Made by a program: the position numbers and the translations under genes. From positions 104,036,554 through 104,100,553 of the forward strand of contig CM061070.1 of NCBI GenBank assembly GCA_030762895.1: DNA of 64,000 bases, read 5' to 3'. A model generated the notes under the pieces. It worked only from the letters and a program-made list of their open reading frames with translations, was not told the DNA's origin and did not search any database. Numbering within the stretch: the first letter of the stretch is position 1; each line of letters begins with the position of its first letter. Source of the DNA: Sophora flavescens (lineage: Eukaryota > Streptophyta > Magnoliopsida > Fabales > Fabaceae). Of the stretch, positions 24,347-34,906 are shown piece after piece.

Positions 24347-24541
24347 TGTTAGACCAGCCAGTACAACTGCTAAGATCAAGGAATAAATCTGATATTTATG
24401 CAACCATAACTCCCTGATATCTCATATTAATGCTGTCATTATCTCCTATTAATGTTGTAATCATTTTGATTTTATACTGCAATATTTTAGATATCAGAAT
24501 AGCATATGATTAGCCAAGATCACCTGATTCAATTATTCACA
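24347..24541 (+). repeat. 3' LTR of the nested copia element
   Basis: The 195-bp LTR begins TGTTAGACCAGCCAGTAC and ends CAATTATTCACA. Relative to the 5' LTR it lacks a block near its 3' end (after GCCAAGAT). Confidence 0.88.
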
Positions 24542-24546
24542 GATTC

Positions 24547-24849
24547 CCTGGCTTCTTCATCTGTCAATTTATTGTATGCTTCCTTAACTGTGTATTTGGT
24601 TGCTGCCTTGCCCAACCAGCACCATGAATCATCTACGTTTGCTATAGTTTGTCCACCTGCAACCGCGTTTACCATGTCTTCAAGTAATTCCTCCTCCCAA
24701 ACAAAGAGTCTCCTCCTCCAAGAGAATTTCCAGCACCAAACTCTCCGCCTCCACTCGTCCATGTCTCGAAATTTTTGCCTCCTTTTGACACTGAAATGTT
24801 GTATAGCCTCGGGAAGTTGTTTGCTAGTAGGATATCCGACCCAATCCAC
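24547..24849 (-). pseudogene. LINE segment upstream of the zf-RVT domain
   Basis: The minus strand encodes KRRQKFRDMDEWRRRVWCW...YTVKEAYNKLT, the segment that in plant LINEs precedes the zf-RVT domain. It is cut by the copia insertion at 24541/24542. The reading continues on the other side at 20080. Confidence 0.8.
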
Positions 24850-25059
24850 TTTTCATTCCAAAAGCTAATACTGTTTCCCCTCCCTACCTTCCTAGTTAAA
24901 CTTGCCGAAAACCATCCCTCCCTATTTGAGTCTCTATTTTCTAAGCCACCTAAGTCCTCCCATCATCTAGATACCTCCCCCCAATCCAATGACTTTTCAC
25001 ACCAAGGAGATCTCCACAAAGAGGGATCCTCATATCTAATTCTAAGGACTTTAGACCAC

Positions 25060-25704
25060 TGTTGACAGTCCCACATCGACTAGAGATATGGCCTAAGTAG
25101 TGCTTATAAGGCTTGGGTAGTCCTCACCTTACAAACCGGTTTTGTGGGGCCGAGTTAGGCCTAAAGCTCGAATTTAAGATGGTATCAGAGCCTCCACGAT
25201 GTTGGGCCACCCGCAGATGTCCAGTCCTACCAACTTCACGCTCCAGATGTCCAGCCCCCGGGCGTGAGGGTGTATTAAGTGTCTAATTCCCACATTGGTT
25301 TGAGTATATGAGCCTAGACCCATTTATAATAACTGGGCATCCTCCCTCTATGAGCTAGCTTTTTTGAGCTAGCTTTAGAGTGGAGTTAAGCCCAATTATT
25401 CTAACATGGTATCGAGCCTATCCTAGATCCGTTATTGAGGCAAGATCTCTATTATTCCACCCATATTTGTCCACGCTCCAGATGTCCAAGCCTGGGCGTG
25501 CCGTGAGGGGGTGTGTTGAGATCCATGTTATTCCACCCGCATTAGTCCATGCTTCAGATGCTCAATCCTGAGCGTGAGGGGATGTGTTGAGAGTCCCACA
25601 TCGACTAGAGATATGGCCTAAGTAGTGCTTATAAGGCTTGGGCAGTCCTCACATTACAAGCCGGTTTTGTGGGGTTGAGTTAGGCCCAAAGCCCGAATTT
25701 AAGA
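25060..25704 (+). mobile_element. Composite TRIM retroelement nested in the LINE
   Basis: Two 120-bp direct terminal repeats (25060-25179 and 25585-25704) start TGTTGA and end TTTAAGA. The 5-bp target accac is duplicated (25055-25059 and 25705-25709). Directly after the left repeat is TGGTATCAGAGCC, a tRNA-Met primer-binding site, and a purine-rich stretch precedes the right repeat. The element is 645 bp and encodes nothing. Inside it is a second LTR-like unit (25271-25406) followed by its own primer site TGGTATCGAGCC. Confidence 0.9.
25271..25406 (+). repeat. Internal LTR-like unit within the TRIM
   Basis: This 136-bp segment begins TGTATTAAGTGTC after a GCGTGAGGG purine-rich tract, ends TTCTAACA, and is followed at 25407 by TGGTATCGAGCC, a near-match to the methionine tRNA primer site. 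It differs in sequence from the outer repeats, so a different TRIM appears to be fused in. Confidence 0.6.
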
Positions 25705-25709
25705 ACCAC

Positions 25710-27055
25710 AATGAGTTTTTTTCATTGAAAAACCTCCACCTCCACCTTCCTAGTAAAGCTAAATTAAAAGCATTTATGTCCCTAATCCTAAGAGCTCCCA
25801 TTTCCCTTTTTTTGCACACCACCTCCTACTTTACCCAACAAATCTTCCTACACTCCTCACTCCCACCCCAAAGAAACCTTCTTTGTAATTGTATTGTTTT
25901 GTTTATTACCTTTTTTGGTGCCCGGTAGAAAGAGAGGGAATACACCGAGATACTTGAGAGCACCTCAATGATTAAGATTACTCTTCCTCCAAAATAGAGG
26001 AATTTGTTTCTCCGCCCAAGTAGCCTTGATTGTAAAGAATTGATTAAGGGAATCCAAGTGTTGACTCTCCTAGGATTTGCCCCAACCAATATTCCAAGGA
26101 ACTTGAAAGGCATGCTCCCAATCTTACAATTAAGGATATTAGCAGACCCCCAAGAACCCCTGACGACTTTTGATACCAATGAGACCACTTTTGTAGAAGT
26201 TCACTTTGTGCCACCCACCAATTCAAAGCTTCTTAGAATACATTTTACTACCCTGGACATTCGAATTAATCATTTCACCCACCAAGATAGTATCATTTGC
26301 GTATTGGATGTGGGATATTCCAATTTCCGATCTCTACCAGAAATAACATATTCTTTGTATATACCCTTTTCCACCGCACACGCATTAAACCGCTGAGGCC
26401 TTCTCGCTACTATGAGGAACAAGAATGGGGCCATTGGATCACCTTGGCGGATCCTTTTTGACATTTTAAACTCTAGAGGGCTACCGTTTACTAGGACCGA
26501 AACCGATGTCGAGGTTAAGCATGTTTGAATCCAAGATCTCCACTTCCTATCAAAACCCATCCTAAAAACATGTAGTCTAGGAATTCCCATGTAACCGAAT
26601 CATAGGCCTTCTTGAAGTCAACCTTGAAAATCATGCACGGTTTGCACCCCTTTTTACATAAGCTAGAACTTCATTTAGGACTACCACTCCATCGAGAATG
26701 TTTTTCCCTTCAAAAAGTCGTTTGGTTGACATAAATTATTGAGCTCATCACCCCACTCGTCTCTCCGCCAACAATTTTGGCAACACTTTATACATACACC
26801 CAACCAAAGAAATCGGCCTAAATTCATTTAGGCGATTGGGGCTATCTTTTTGGAATTAGGACAATAAAGGATGCATTTCCCCTCACACTATCCTCTCATT
26901 GTCATGGAAATCCGACACCATATTACATAAATCATTCCCCACCACATCCCAAAACTTTTTCAATAAGGTAAAATTGTAACCATCGGGTCCGAGGGCTCTT
27001 GTTTCCATCACAATCCCATACCGCCTTTTGATTTCTTCCCTCGAGAATGTAGCCG
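25710..27055 (-). pseudogene. LINE reverse transcriptase remnant
   Basis: From about 27050 to 25830 the minus strand encodes conserved L1 reverse transcriptase blocks in several frames: a GPDGYNF-like start, NEFRPISLVG, then SVLVNGSPLEF and RIRQGDPMAPFLF (26590-26270), then FKFLGILVGANPRR and a LLGRRNKFLYFGGR segment (26188-25826). Many stops and shifts are present. The expected FADD-type catalytic box is degraded (NTQMILSW). Confidence 0.82.
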
Positions 27056-27059
27056 TTAG

Positions 27060-27740
27060 TTTAATAGAACATTATTGGACACTAAGCCTCTTTTAAATGA
27101 GAAAACTCGTGAGCTCAAATGCAACACCAAAAGTAAAGAAATGGTCTTAAATCTTAAGTTCAAGGAACCAAAATATGTACTCCTTTATGGCATTATGTGT
27201 AAAATCCTTCTGTTAAGAAAGCAGTTGAAATGCATGGTGTAAAAGAATCATTGAAGAGGATCGATAATGGCAAAGCATTGGATCATATAATATGCTTATT
27301 GAGGTATGGAGGGGTCTAGGAGAGAAAGGCATTAGTTGGCCCACAAAGTTATTTAATGAGATTATGAGGTCTAAGAAAATACCAAATGAGTGGAGGAAAA
27401 GCACTTCAATTCCTATTTATAAGAACAAGAGAGATATACAAAATTGCGTAAATTATAAGGGGATTAAGCTCATTAGTCATACTATGAAGCTATGGGAGAT
27501 GGTAATTGAGCGGAGATTAAGACAATAAACCCACATTAGTGAAAATCAATTTGGTTTTATGAGAGTTCAATGGAAGCAATATACTTGTTAATTGTTATGA
27601 CAATTGATGGAGCAATATCGGAGGAATAAAAAAGGCTTGCATATGGTTTTCATTGATTTGGAAAAAGTGAAAGATAAGGTGCCAAAATGTCAAAGGACCT
27701 AACAGATTGCAGAATACAAATTGAAAACCACTCTGAACAA
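27060..27740 (+). pseudogene. RTE-like LINE reverse transcriptase fragment (copy A)
   Basis: The plus strand encodes an eroded non-LTR reverse transcriptase segment: KSTSIPIYKNKRDIQNCVNY followed by KGIKLISHTMKLWE and ERRLRQ, then after a stop ISENQFGF and LHMVFIDLEK. The motif set is typical of RTE-like plant LINEs, distinct from the L1 next door. The same fragment is in copy B (46113-46770), so it inserted before the A/B split. It lies in MLO intron 5. Confidence 0.78.
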
Positions 27741-27767
27741 AGGCAAATTGAGAAGTACTAAGCTTAC

Positions 27768-29827
27768 TAGATAATGAATTGTGCCGATCCATGTGAGCCT
27801 CATCCTCCCCACACTCTCCAACTGTGAATCTGGTTTAAACTATTAGAGTTATTATGTCACCAGAAATCCGTAATGATAACGCCTAAATGTTTTACCCAAG
27901 ACATCAATATATAGACACCAAATTAAAAAAAACCTAGAAATATCTCAACGATATTGTATCATACTGAATAACACATTGGAAACTCATTAATATTAACAAT
28001 AAAAAATAAGTACACAATTTTTGTGAGGTTAATGTTAAAGACCAGGATTCGCTCTCGCCACCAACGTTTTTTTCCCACTACTGCCCGGTAACCATTCATC
28101 TGCACAAATCACAGCCGTCGATCTTGACTGGAGCGGTGCTGGACGGGGGACTGGCAGGAGCGAATCCGCTTTCTAATTTTAATGCACTATTTTTTTAAAC
28201 CATCCACCAATCAGAAGTTATCACATTTACGACTTTTAAGGTAGCTATTGTGAGAGTGCAACATTTTTAATGACATGGGAATGCATAATCGACGAATAGT
28301 CTAAAGTTTTTACACTCAACGGTTGTATTCAAATTAAATCCATTTTTTAATAAAGTTTATGCACAACAACTCATTTCCATATATTAATGTTCATAGGCAC
28401 AATCTCCATACTAACACTTTGAATAATATTCTCTATACTTTTTTTGGCATTGCATAAAAAGTTTAAATGCATAACCTGGTCTATATACTATTTCCAGTCA
28501 CGCCATCTCAAGATGCATTTCTCCCTAATTTTGATCAGCTTAACCATTTTGCATGATGATGCTTCATTGGACATGACTGATACTCCTTACAAGGTTAAGT
28601 ACCAAAATGGTAGTTTGACTGTTGAACCATGCATTCCTCGAAAGGAAAAGTTTTATAAGTTCCATAGTATTGGTGGAGCACTCTATCAATAACCTTGTGC
28701 TGTTGTGCATGCTAAAAATGTTCAACAGTATATAAGCAGTAGAGAAAGGAATTGAACCTTGTGTATATGTTAGCATATACAATCTTGTCATAGACAATTG
28801 CTTTGTGGCAATTAATTTTTTTCGTTTTGTTATGGTAATTTAATCAATATTCAATCTCTTCAACTTAATACTATCATTTGTTAAGCAAAGTAGTTCACCA
28901 AAAGCTTGCTAAGATCTGTAAGTAAACGAGATAGGCATATGGCAGTCCTTCACTTACAGCAGAAAGACAATAAACATGCCACAAACTACTCTATATCATT
29001 GCTCCAATAATGTTTAAGCATAGAAGAGAACAAGAAAACTCAACATGGCAAACCCAAGCAAGTTGATACAGAACATTAATATTTGGCTCATTTTTTGCAG
29101 AAATGATAAATGTGTGGCAGCAGGTCTCATCTACATATAAAAAAACAATATCTCACCTTTACAATTGTTAACAACATTGTTAGGCAACTGTAAGATATAT
29201 GTGTTACGGCCATGACAAAAATGAATCGGTGCAACTGCTCTAGACCTTCATATGAAACAAATGGTTCATAACCCTGAGCAACAAAACAAATTACAAATTA
29301 ACCTACATTAATTTAGATCGGGTGAAAGCTAATGATAATCAAACTTAAACATGTAAGGTATATTGCTCATACTTCTTTGCAGGAACTTCTATTTATGCCA
29401 TTCAACATCCTCCTAAGTAAGTGTGGGTAAGCAGAAGACATCAATAATTTACGTTCATGGGAGCCATTCTCTTCCATATCTTCATCAATCTCAGATCTAG
29501 TGCATGGAGCAAAAGCACTATTGCAGAACTTAGATGGAATGCAAATATTGGCTATCATGCTTGAGGTAGCTGTTAATAGGAGTGATATAAATCCAAGCAA
29601 CATCAACTCTGACGATAGAATTATAAAACAATGAGAGTTGATCAGCAAAAACGAGAGACAAGTAATATAAAATTAGTATAATGCAGAAAAGTGAGTAAGG
29701 ACTAACAGATCAAAAATTCATTCATCTTTACATTTGAAAGGATTTACAGTAGAAAGTAATGTACAGTACCTTCTTTCATCTTCTCCAAAGCTGCAAACAA
29801 CGGTTTTCGATTAGTTTTCCTCAGCCA
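27768..29827 (-). pseudogene. MLO-like gene copy A, exons 2-5
   Basis: Exon 2 (29827-29770, WLRKTNRKPLFAALEKMKE), exon 3 (29608-29373, ELMLLGFISLLLTATSSMIA and the extracellular PCTRSEIDE loop), exon 4 (29273-29157, GYEPFVSYEGLEQLHRF) and exon 5 (27829-27768, IHSWRVW...). Splice sites of exons 2-4 are canonical, including CAG before exon 3. Exon 5 is 62 bp instead of 61: an extra C in the run at about 27806-27810 shifts the frame and produces an immediate TGA after VWGG. Exon 1 is not in view because the N gap starts at 30001. Confidence 0.92.
28036..28175. mobile_element. Intronic foldback MITE (copy A)
   Basis: The left end aggattcgctctcgcc and the right end ggcaggagcgaatccgcttt form a terminal inverted repeat. 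The partner in copy B (about 47098-47262) has a longer centre. It lies in MLO intron 4 in both copies. Confidence 0.6.
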
Positions 29828-30000
29828 CTGCAGCCACAGAAAAATATAACACATCAGATTTCATACCAAGGCTAACCATAAAAAAACGGCTTATTCAACA
29901 ACACCGAAAAGGGATGGTTTAGACACTTGTAAGATAAATATATACAGCGGGTCCAATTGTATTTCGAAGAGAGAGAGCTTACTTCATGCCAATTGATGCA

Positions 30001-30500
30001 NNNNNNNNNNNNNNNNNNNNNNNNNNNNNNNNNNNNNNNNNNNNNNNNNNNNNNNNNNNNNNNNNNNNNNNNNNNNNNNNNNNNNNNNNNNNNNNNNNNN
30101 NNNNNNNNNNNNNNNNNNNNNNNNNNNNNNNNNNNNNNNNNNNNNNNNNNNNNNNNNNNNNNNNNNNNNNNNNNNNNNNNNNNNNNNNNNNNNNNNNNNN
30201 NNNNNNNNNNNNNNNNNNNNNNNNNNNNNNNNNNNNNNNNNNNNNNNNNNNNNNNNNNNNNNNNNNNNNNNNNNNNNNNNNNNNNNNNNNNNNNNNNNNN
30301 NNNNNNNNNNNNNNNNNNNNNNNNNNNNNNNNNNNNNNNNNNNNNNNNNNNNNNNNNNNNNNNNNNNNNNNNNNNNNNNNNNNNNNNNNNNNNNNNNNNN
30401 NNNNNNNNNNNNNNNNNNNNNNNNNNNNNNNNNNNNNNNNNNNNNNNNNNNNNNNNNNNNNNNNNNNNNNNNNNNNNNNNNNNNNNNNNNNNNNNNNNNN
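30001..30500. other. Assembly gap of exactly 500 N
   Basis: All bases are N. The round size suggests a placeholder of unknown true length. Copy A stops at its left edge inside MLO intron 1, and copy B starts at its right edge inside the downstream hAT element. Copy A exon 1 and the duplication junction would lie here. Confidence 0.95.
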
Positions 30501-30847
30501 AATTATAATTCATTTTTTTTTTTTTGGAAATAGAATGCCCACTGAACCAGTGGATCCGCCACTGACTGTATAGAAAATGTCTGACCAGAGTTTGAAAATT
30601 ATAAATCATAAAAAACTGAATTTTACAACTTATAATAGATAGATAGATACGATGACATTCAAGTAATCAAGTGCCACTTACAAGTATACTTTGTATGCAA
30701 GTCATGACAGACAACCAAGAAAAGGGGAACCAACCCTCTTCTAATTATTGTTTTTATGTAAAAACTTTAGCATTAAAAAGCATTAAATTATCAAATGTTA
30801 TTGAAAAGCACTGATATTGTAGGTAGTCACTAGTGCACAAAAGGGAT

Positions 30848-31195
30848 TCCACGTCGGTTATTTTTGGCTTTCCACATCGGTTTTGAAACTGATGTGGAAA
30901 CGACTGATGTGGTTTATTGCCACTTTACACATCGGTTTTCAAACCGATGTTTAAAGTATATTTTAAACATCGGTTTATACTAACCGATGTAAAATTAATT
31001 TAGCAATTGTTAAGCAGTTTTAAATTTAACTTTCTACATCGGTTTTGATTAAAACCGTGTAAAATTGACTTTCTACATCGGTTTTATAAAGAACTGATGT
31101 GTAAAGTTAAATTTACACATCGGTTTTAAGCAAAAATGATGTATAAATTAAATATACACATCGGTTATTGAGAACCGATGTGTAAAATCTCATTT
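30848..31195. repeat. CACTA 1 subterminal palindromes, left end
   Basis: The motif ACATCGGTT and its complement AACCGATGT alternate as short hairpins about every 40-60 bp. In En/Spm elements such subterminal repeats bind the TnpA-type protein. Confidence 0.85.
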
Positions 31196-31629
31196 TTTTT
31201 TTAATCTATTATTTACATTTCAATCATTCCTGTTTCACTAATGCAGATCAATAAACAAACCAGCGAGTACCACGATCAAACAAGAAACAACAACAGAACA
31301 CCAAACCAGTTTGACACAATCATTCAAAAGCAAAACATACTTCATTCAATTTTCTTAGCATGACCAATTAGCTCTTACACATATGGTTAAAAATACGACA
31401 TTTCATCAAATGACTAGTGAGCACAGAATCCAAAACAGGAGGGCATCGGGCCTAATTAATTTCGAATGAATGAAAACAACACTTTATCAAAGCTACATCA
31501 AAACACGAGAGAAGAAGAATTGAACCGACACTGAGCACTAATACATATCATCAGTCAAAGGTACGTACACTATAGCTAGTATATGATAAGTTTTTAAACT
31601 AACTACATATATACAAACTATGGGTGGTA

Positions 31630-34600
31630 CACTTCAAGAAAGAAAGTTGCCCAACGCCTCTTTATGATGTTGATGTCAGAATCAGACAATGGAGATGGAT
31701 TGTTGAATATATCTAAAGTTTAATTGGACAAAAGATTATATCTTTTAAGTAATAAACTAACATAAAACATATAACGAATCTATACTATTACTTCTAATTG
31801 TGTCAATTAACATTTACCTCACTCCATCTTTGAGTGATCCCGAGGAGATAATTTCCAACATCCACTGCATCACATAGTAGCCACATTCCCATGACCCACG
31901 TTGTATACGTGACTACGTACAAATGAAACCCAATTAGAATATGAGGAATTAAATAAAATAGAAATCAATTATTGTACCCACTGCATTTGATGCATTTGAA
32001 CTAATAAATATCTTACGCTGGGAATAATCCATCTGATAGCCCGAGTACGCCTTTCACCACGCCGCATGTGGGATGCATTAATAGACCTATCATGACAAAA
32101 ACATTAATTAAAGTATATATAATAGATTTGAGATAATTAAAACAACTGCATTACCGATTATAAAGTATTTTAACGCTACGTTTCGATGATCGTCTTCGGT
32201 TGATTCACCGGCTTATGTCCCAATGAGCGAGAAGAAGACCACGAGCTTCATTCTTGGGTACAAGAGCAACAGATTGCCAATGCTTGCTGTATTTGGAACA
32301 ATTAGTGACTGTAAGTCATATATAGTTATACTTAAATTAATAACCGTACTTACTTATTGAGATAAGGCGCAAGATAGAATTGATGATCGCCTCGGGCAAG
32401 TATATCACGTAGGGTAGTGACCGGTCTTCCGATGCTACGAGAACATCACCCGAATGAACATGGGGTCAATGAACCCATAAAGGGCGAGGTTACCCCGATC
32501 GACTAACATACGATGCGGATACCTAATATATTGGAAAAACATGTTAATTATCATTGTATTTAAAAATTAATTACGTACTTAACTTATAAATAAAATGTAC
32601 TTACGTGCACCAAAACGATATGTGTGCAGAACTGACCATTTCTTTATTGAGTGCCATCTCCATAAGTTCTTTCTTTGGTATATACAGTTCACCGGTGGCA
32701 TCATGTTCCAACGTTACCAATCTGCATCATCCTCCATGGTGACAACCCGTATAGCAAGATCTTTGAAAACATCACCATGGCCAGGTGCCCCTTTGTCGAT
32801 CCCCTAAACAACATAGATATATATTAGTAATCACGGATAATTAAGTTATTTAATTCGTTATGAACTAAATGGTCAAATGAATACCTTGACAGAGCGCGGA
32901 CATCTCTCGGTCTTCCTAGATCCGACCTTTTAGGCACAATATCATTTCCAACATCCTATAACAAATACAAATAAAGCATTATCTTTAAACAATAATAAAT
33001 ATATTTCAACTATGAATATAGAAAAACACAACTAACCGAATACCTCGGATGCAACAAGAAAGCCGACCAGTCTTCTTGGCCGAGGAGGATGAAGTTCGGG
33101 GGCTCGACCCACTGCTTGAACCTCCTCGGTGGGCACAGGGACTCGAGCATCAGCATCTCGAATAATCTCAACGGACACCCTCGGATGATCATCCGGTAAT
33201 AACCGATGGTGTATGGTATTACCTAACTTATTATATGCCCTACCCAATGCCACTAAGCGGCGATGATGATGATGATCATCAACATACAGCTCACACCTAT
33301 CAGGGTCGCCGTCGTCATCATCATCATCATCATCATCATCATCAGATCATCATCATTTTCGGGATGATGAGGAGGATCACATGAGCCCTTAGTGCTCACA
33401 TGGACAGAGGGGTTGGACAGAGGGTTGGACACCTACCGTCATCTGCTGGGACAAAGAAGTAAATATTGCCATCTGCCGGGCAAACCGCTCGGCCATCTCT
33501 GTCAAGCTCAGCTGCAATCTCCTGTTTTAGTTGTGCTCTATCTGCAACGAATCCTCGTGGGCATTGGTGTGAAGATGAACCATGGTATTGGCGAATGCCG
33601 ACTCCCATCCAACACCAATGACACGGCCGGGTGGTCCGGGTTCTACCGATGGCGAGAGATAAGATATCATTCGTCCTCTAGGAACAAAGGTTCCTTGGGT
33701 TAGTTGATCATCCAAGGCATCCTATCACATAAAAATATCGGGTCACATTACAATTCGTAACAATCTTAAAATGACAATTACAACAAACTATACTTACAAT
33801 CCTCTCGGCTACTTGGCGGGCCTCCTCGGATGTATATTGTCCCGTTTTTCTTTGTCGGCCCCTCTTCCATGAACGATGGCGTGGGGGTGGAGGTGGATCA
33901 ACAACCTCGGAAGATTTTCAGCATTAGGATCCGCCCTGAGATCTTTGCCTTTGACGTGCTTTCTTTTCCTCTTCAACCATTTTCTTAACAAGCTTTTTAT
34001 ATCCCCCACGAGACATGACATGGGGTAGACATTCTTGCTTTGGTTTTCCCTGCCTTTTTCCTCTTCTCCCGTTATAAATAAAAGACAATTAAATTACATA
34101 AGTAAATGAAATTAATGCAATTACATAAATTTAGAGACAAATCAAATAAGTTAACCTGAAAGTCGGGATCACGTCGGCTCTGAACAAAGCGATCCCACGT
34201 CGCCTTGTCAAGAAACGGATACACCTCAAGTGGGTTCTTTTTACTTTTTGACCGAATATATGTATCCGCCCGGGTCGGCCTTAAAACCCCTCCAACGCTC
34301 TCCAAGATACTTGAAAGAACGCTTCTTCATAGCGTATGTATCCTGTGATGTCAAATGTCAACTACATTAAGACCAAAAGAATCAACGAATTACTGTATGA
34401 TATTATTAAGATAAAAATAAAGTAGATACAGACAAACACAGGACGTAGAAGTATAGATACCAGAATACTCTCCCATATCTGCTCCTTCACGTCCGCCGGT
34501 ACATCTCTCCACCTATCAATGAGTATACTAGGCCTGTTCCTAGCAAGGGTCGCCACAAAACTGGTAAACTGATCTTCCATTGGCCCAATAGGTTTGAGGT

Positions 34601-34749
34601 TATCATCAAAATCTACTCTTATCCTCCTCGATTTGACCCACGGTTGGCGGTCAAATGCCTCATCCGTGGTGGCACGTCGACCCTTTCTACCGGTAGACGG
34701 GGTCTCTGACCCGCTGCATGAAGGAGGTGTATCCTCATGATCAGCCATG
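31630..34749 (-). pseudogene. CACTA 1 second gene: Ptta-type protein with Ulp1-like protease
   Basis: ATG at 34749 begins MADHEDTPPSCSGSETPS, followed by a basic segment and the Ptta/En-Spm segment NPLEVYPFLDKATWDRFVQSR (34305-34140). Further exons carry an Asp-rich run from a GAT microsatellite (about 33305-33360), a CELYVDD...LVALGRAYNKL domain (about 33300-33040), and the Ulp1/C48 cysteine protease end with RGSWECGYYVMQWM (catalytic Cys near 31884) and WATFFLEV (31690-31640). Exact exons are uncertain and some parts are out of frame. Ulp1-like proteases cleave SUMO-type conjugates; their role in transposons is not established. Confidence 0.75.
33305..33360. repeat. (CAT)n microsatellite
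   Basis: An ATC/CAT trinucleotide run lies in the CACTA 1 second gene and would encode an Asp run on the minus strand. Confidence 0.8.
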
Positions 34750-34906
34750 TATACCTGTTTAAACACAAAACAAAAAAAAAAAACTTGTTAGTATGTCAGG
34801 ATAAATATCAAACATAACTTATAAATATCGATCAACGTATAAATATCAACGTAAACACATAATATGCCAAACTTGATGGTAATATCAAACTAAACTTACT
34901 TTGTGG

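Larger units (their letters stand above)
20081..24541 (+). mobile_element. Ty1/copia element nested in the LINE
   Basis: The target duplication gattc (20076-20080 and 24542-24546) flanks LTRs with TG...CA ends. The left LTR is 20081-20327 and the right LTR 24347-24541. The right LTR is about 50 bp shorter through an internal deletion. The primer-binding site after the left LTR is degenerate (TGGTAGCAGCC), and a GCGGGGGCG purine-rich tract precedes the right LTR. Plus-strand coding order is gag, protease, integrase, reverse transcriptase, RNase H. It is heavily decayed and inserted after the LINE. Confidence 0.92.
19089..27059 (-). mobile_element. 5'-truncated L1-type LINE, split by two later insertions
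   Basis: Copy B has uninterrupted sequence at the equivalent site (46112), so this is an insertion in MLO intron 5 of copy A. Removing the nested copia (20081-24541) and TRIM (25060-25704) leaves about 2.9 kb. On the minus strand this encodes reverse transcriptase followed by a zf-RVT domain, the L1-type ORF2 order. There is no endonuclease domain, so it is 5'-truncated. I could not see a clear poly(A) tail or target duplication. Confidence 0.85.
8238..30000. repeat. Duplicated block, copy A
   Basis: Apart from private insertions, this block aligns in order and orientation with 30501-57512. The aligned parts are 8238-9517, 9936-10682, 15895-19088 and 27060-30000. Exon 3 of the MLO gene differs from copy B at 2 of 236 positions by eye, and exon 11 at 3 of 171. 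The block ends exactly at the N gap, so its true right boundary is unknown. It is either a recent tandem duplication or an alternative haplotype. Confidence 0.9.

Noticed and set aside
29872..30609. Long frames crossing the gap
   Set aside because: They consist of N translated as X and have no real coding content.
30848..31195. Regularly spaced repeats resembling a CRISPR array
   Set aside because: The units are inverted palindromes inside CACTA ends in a plant genome; spacers are not unique and there are no cas genes.
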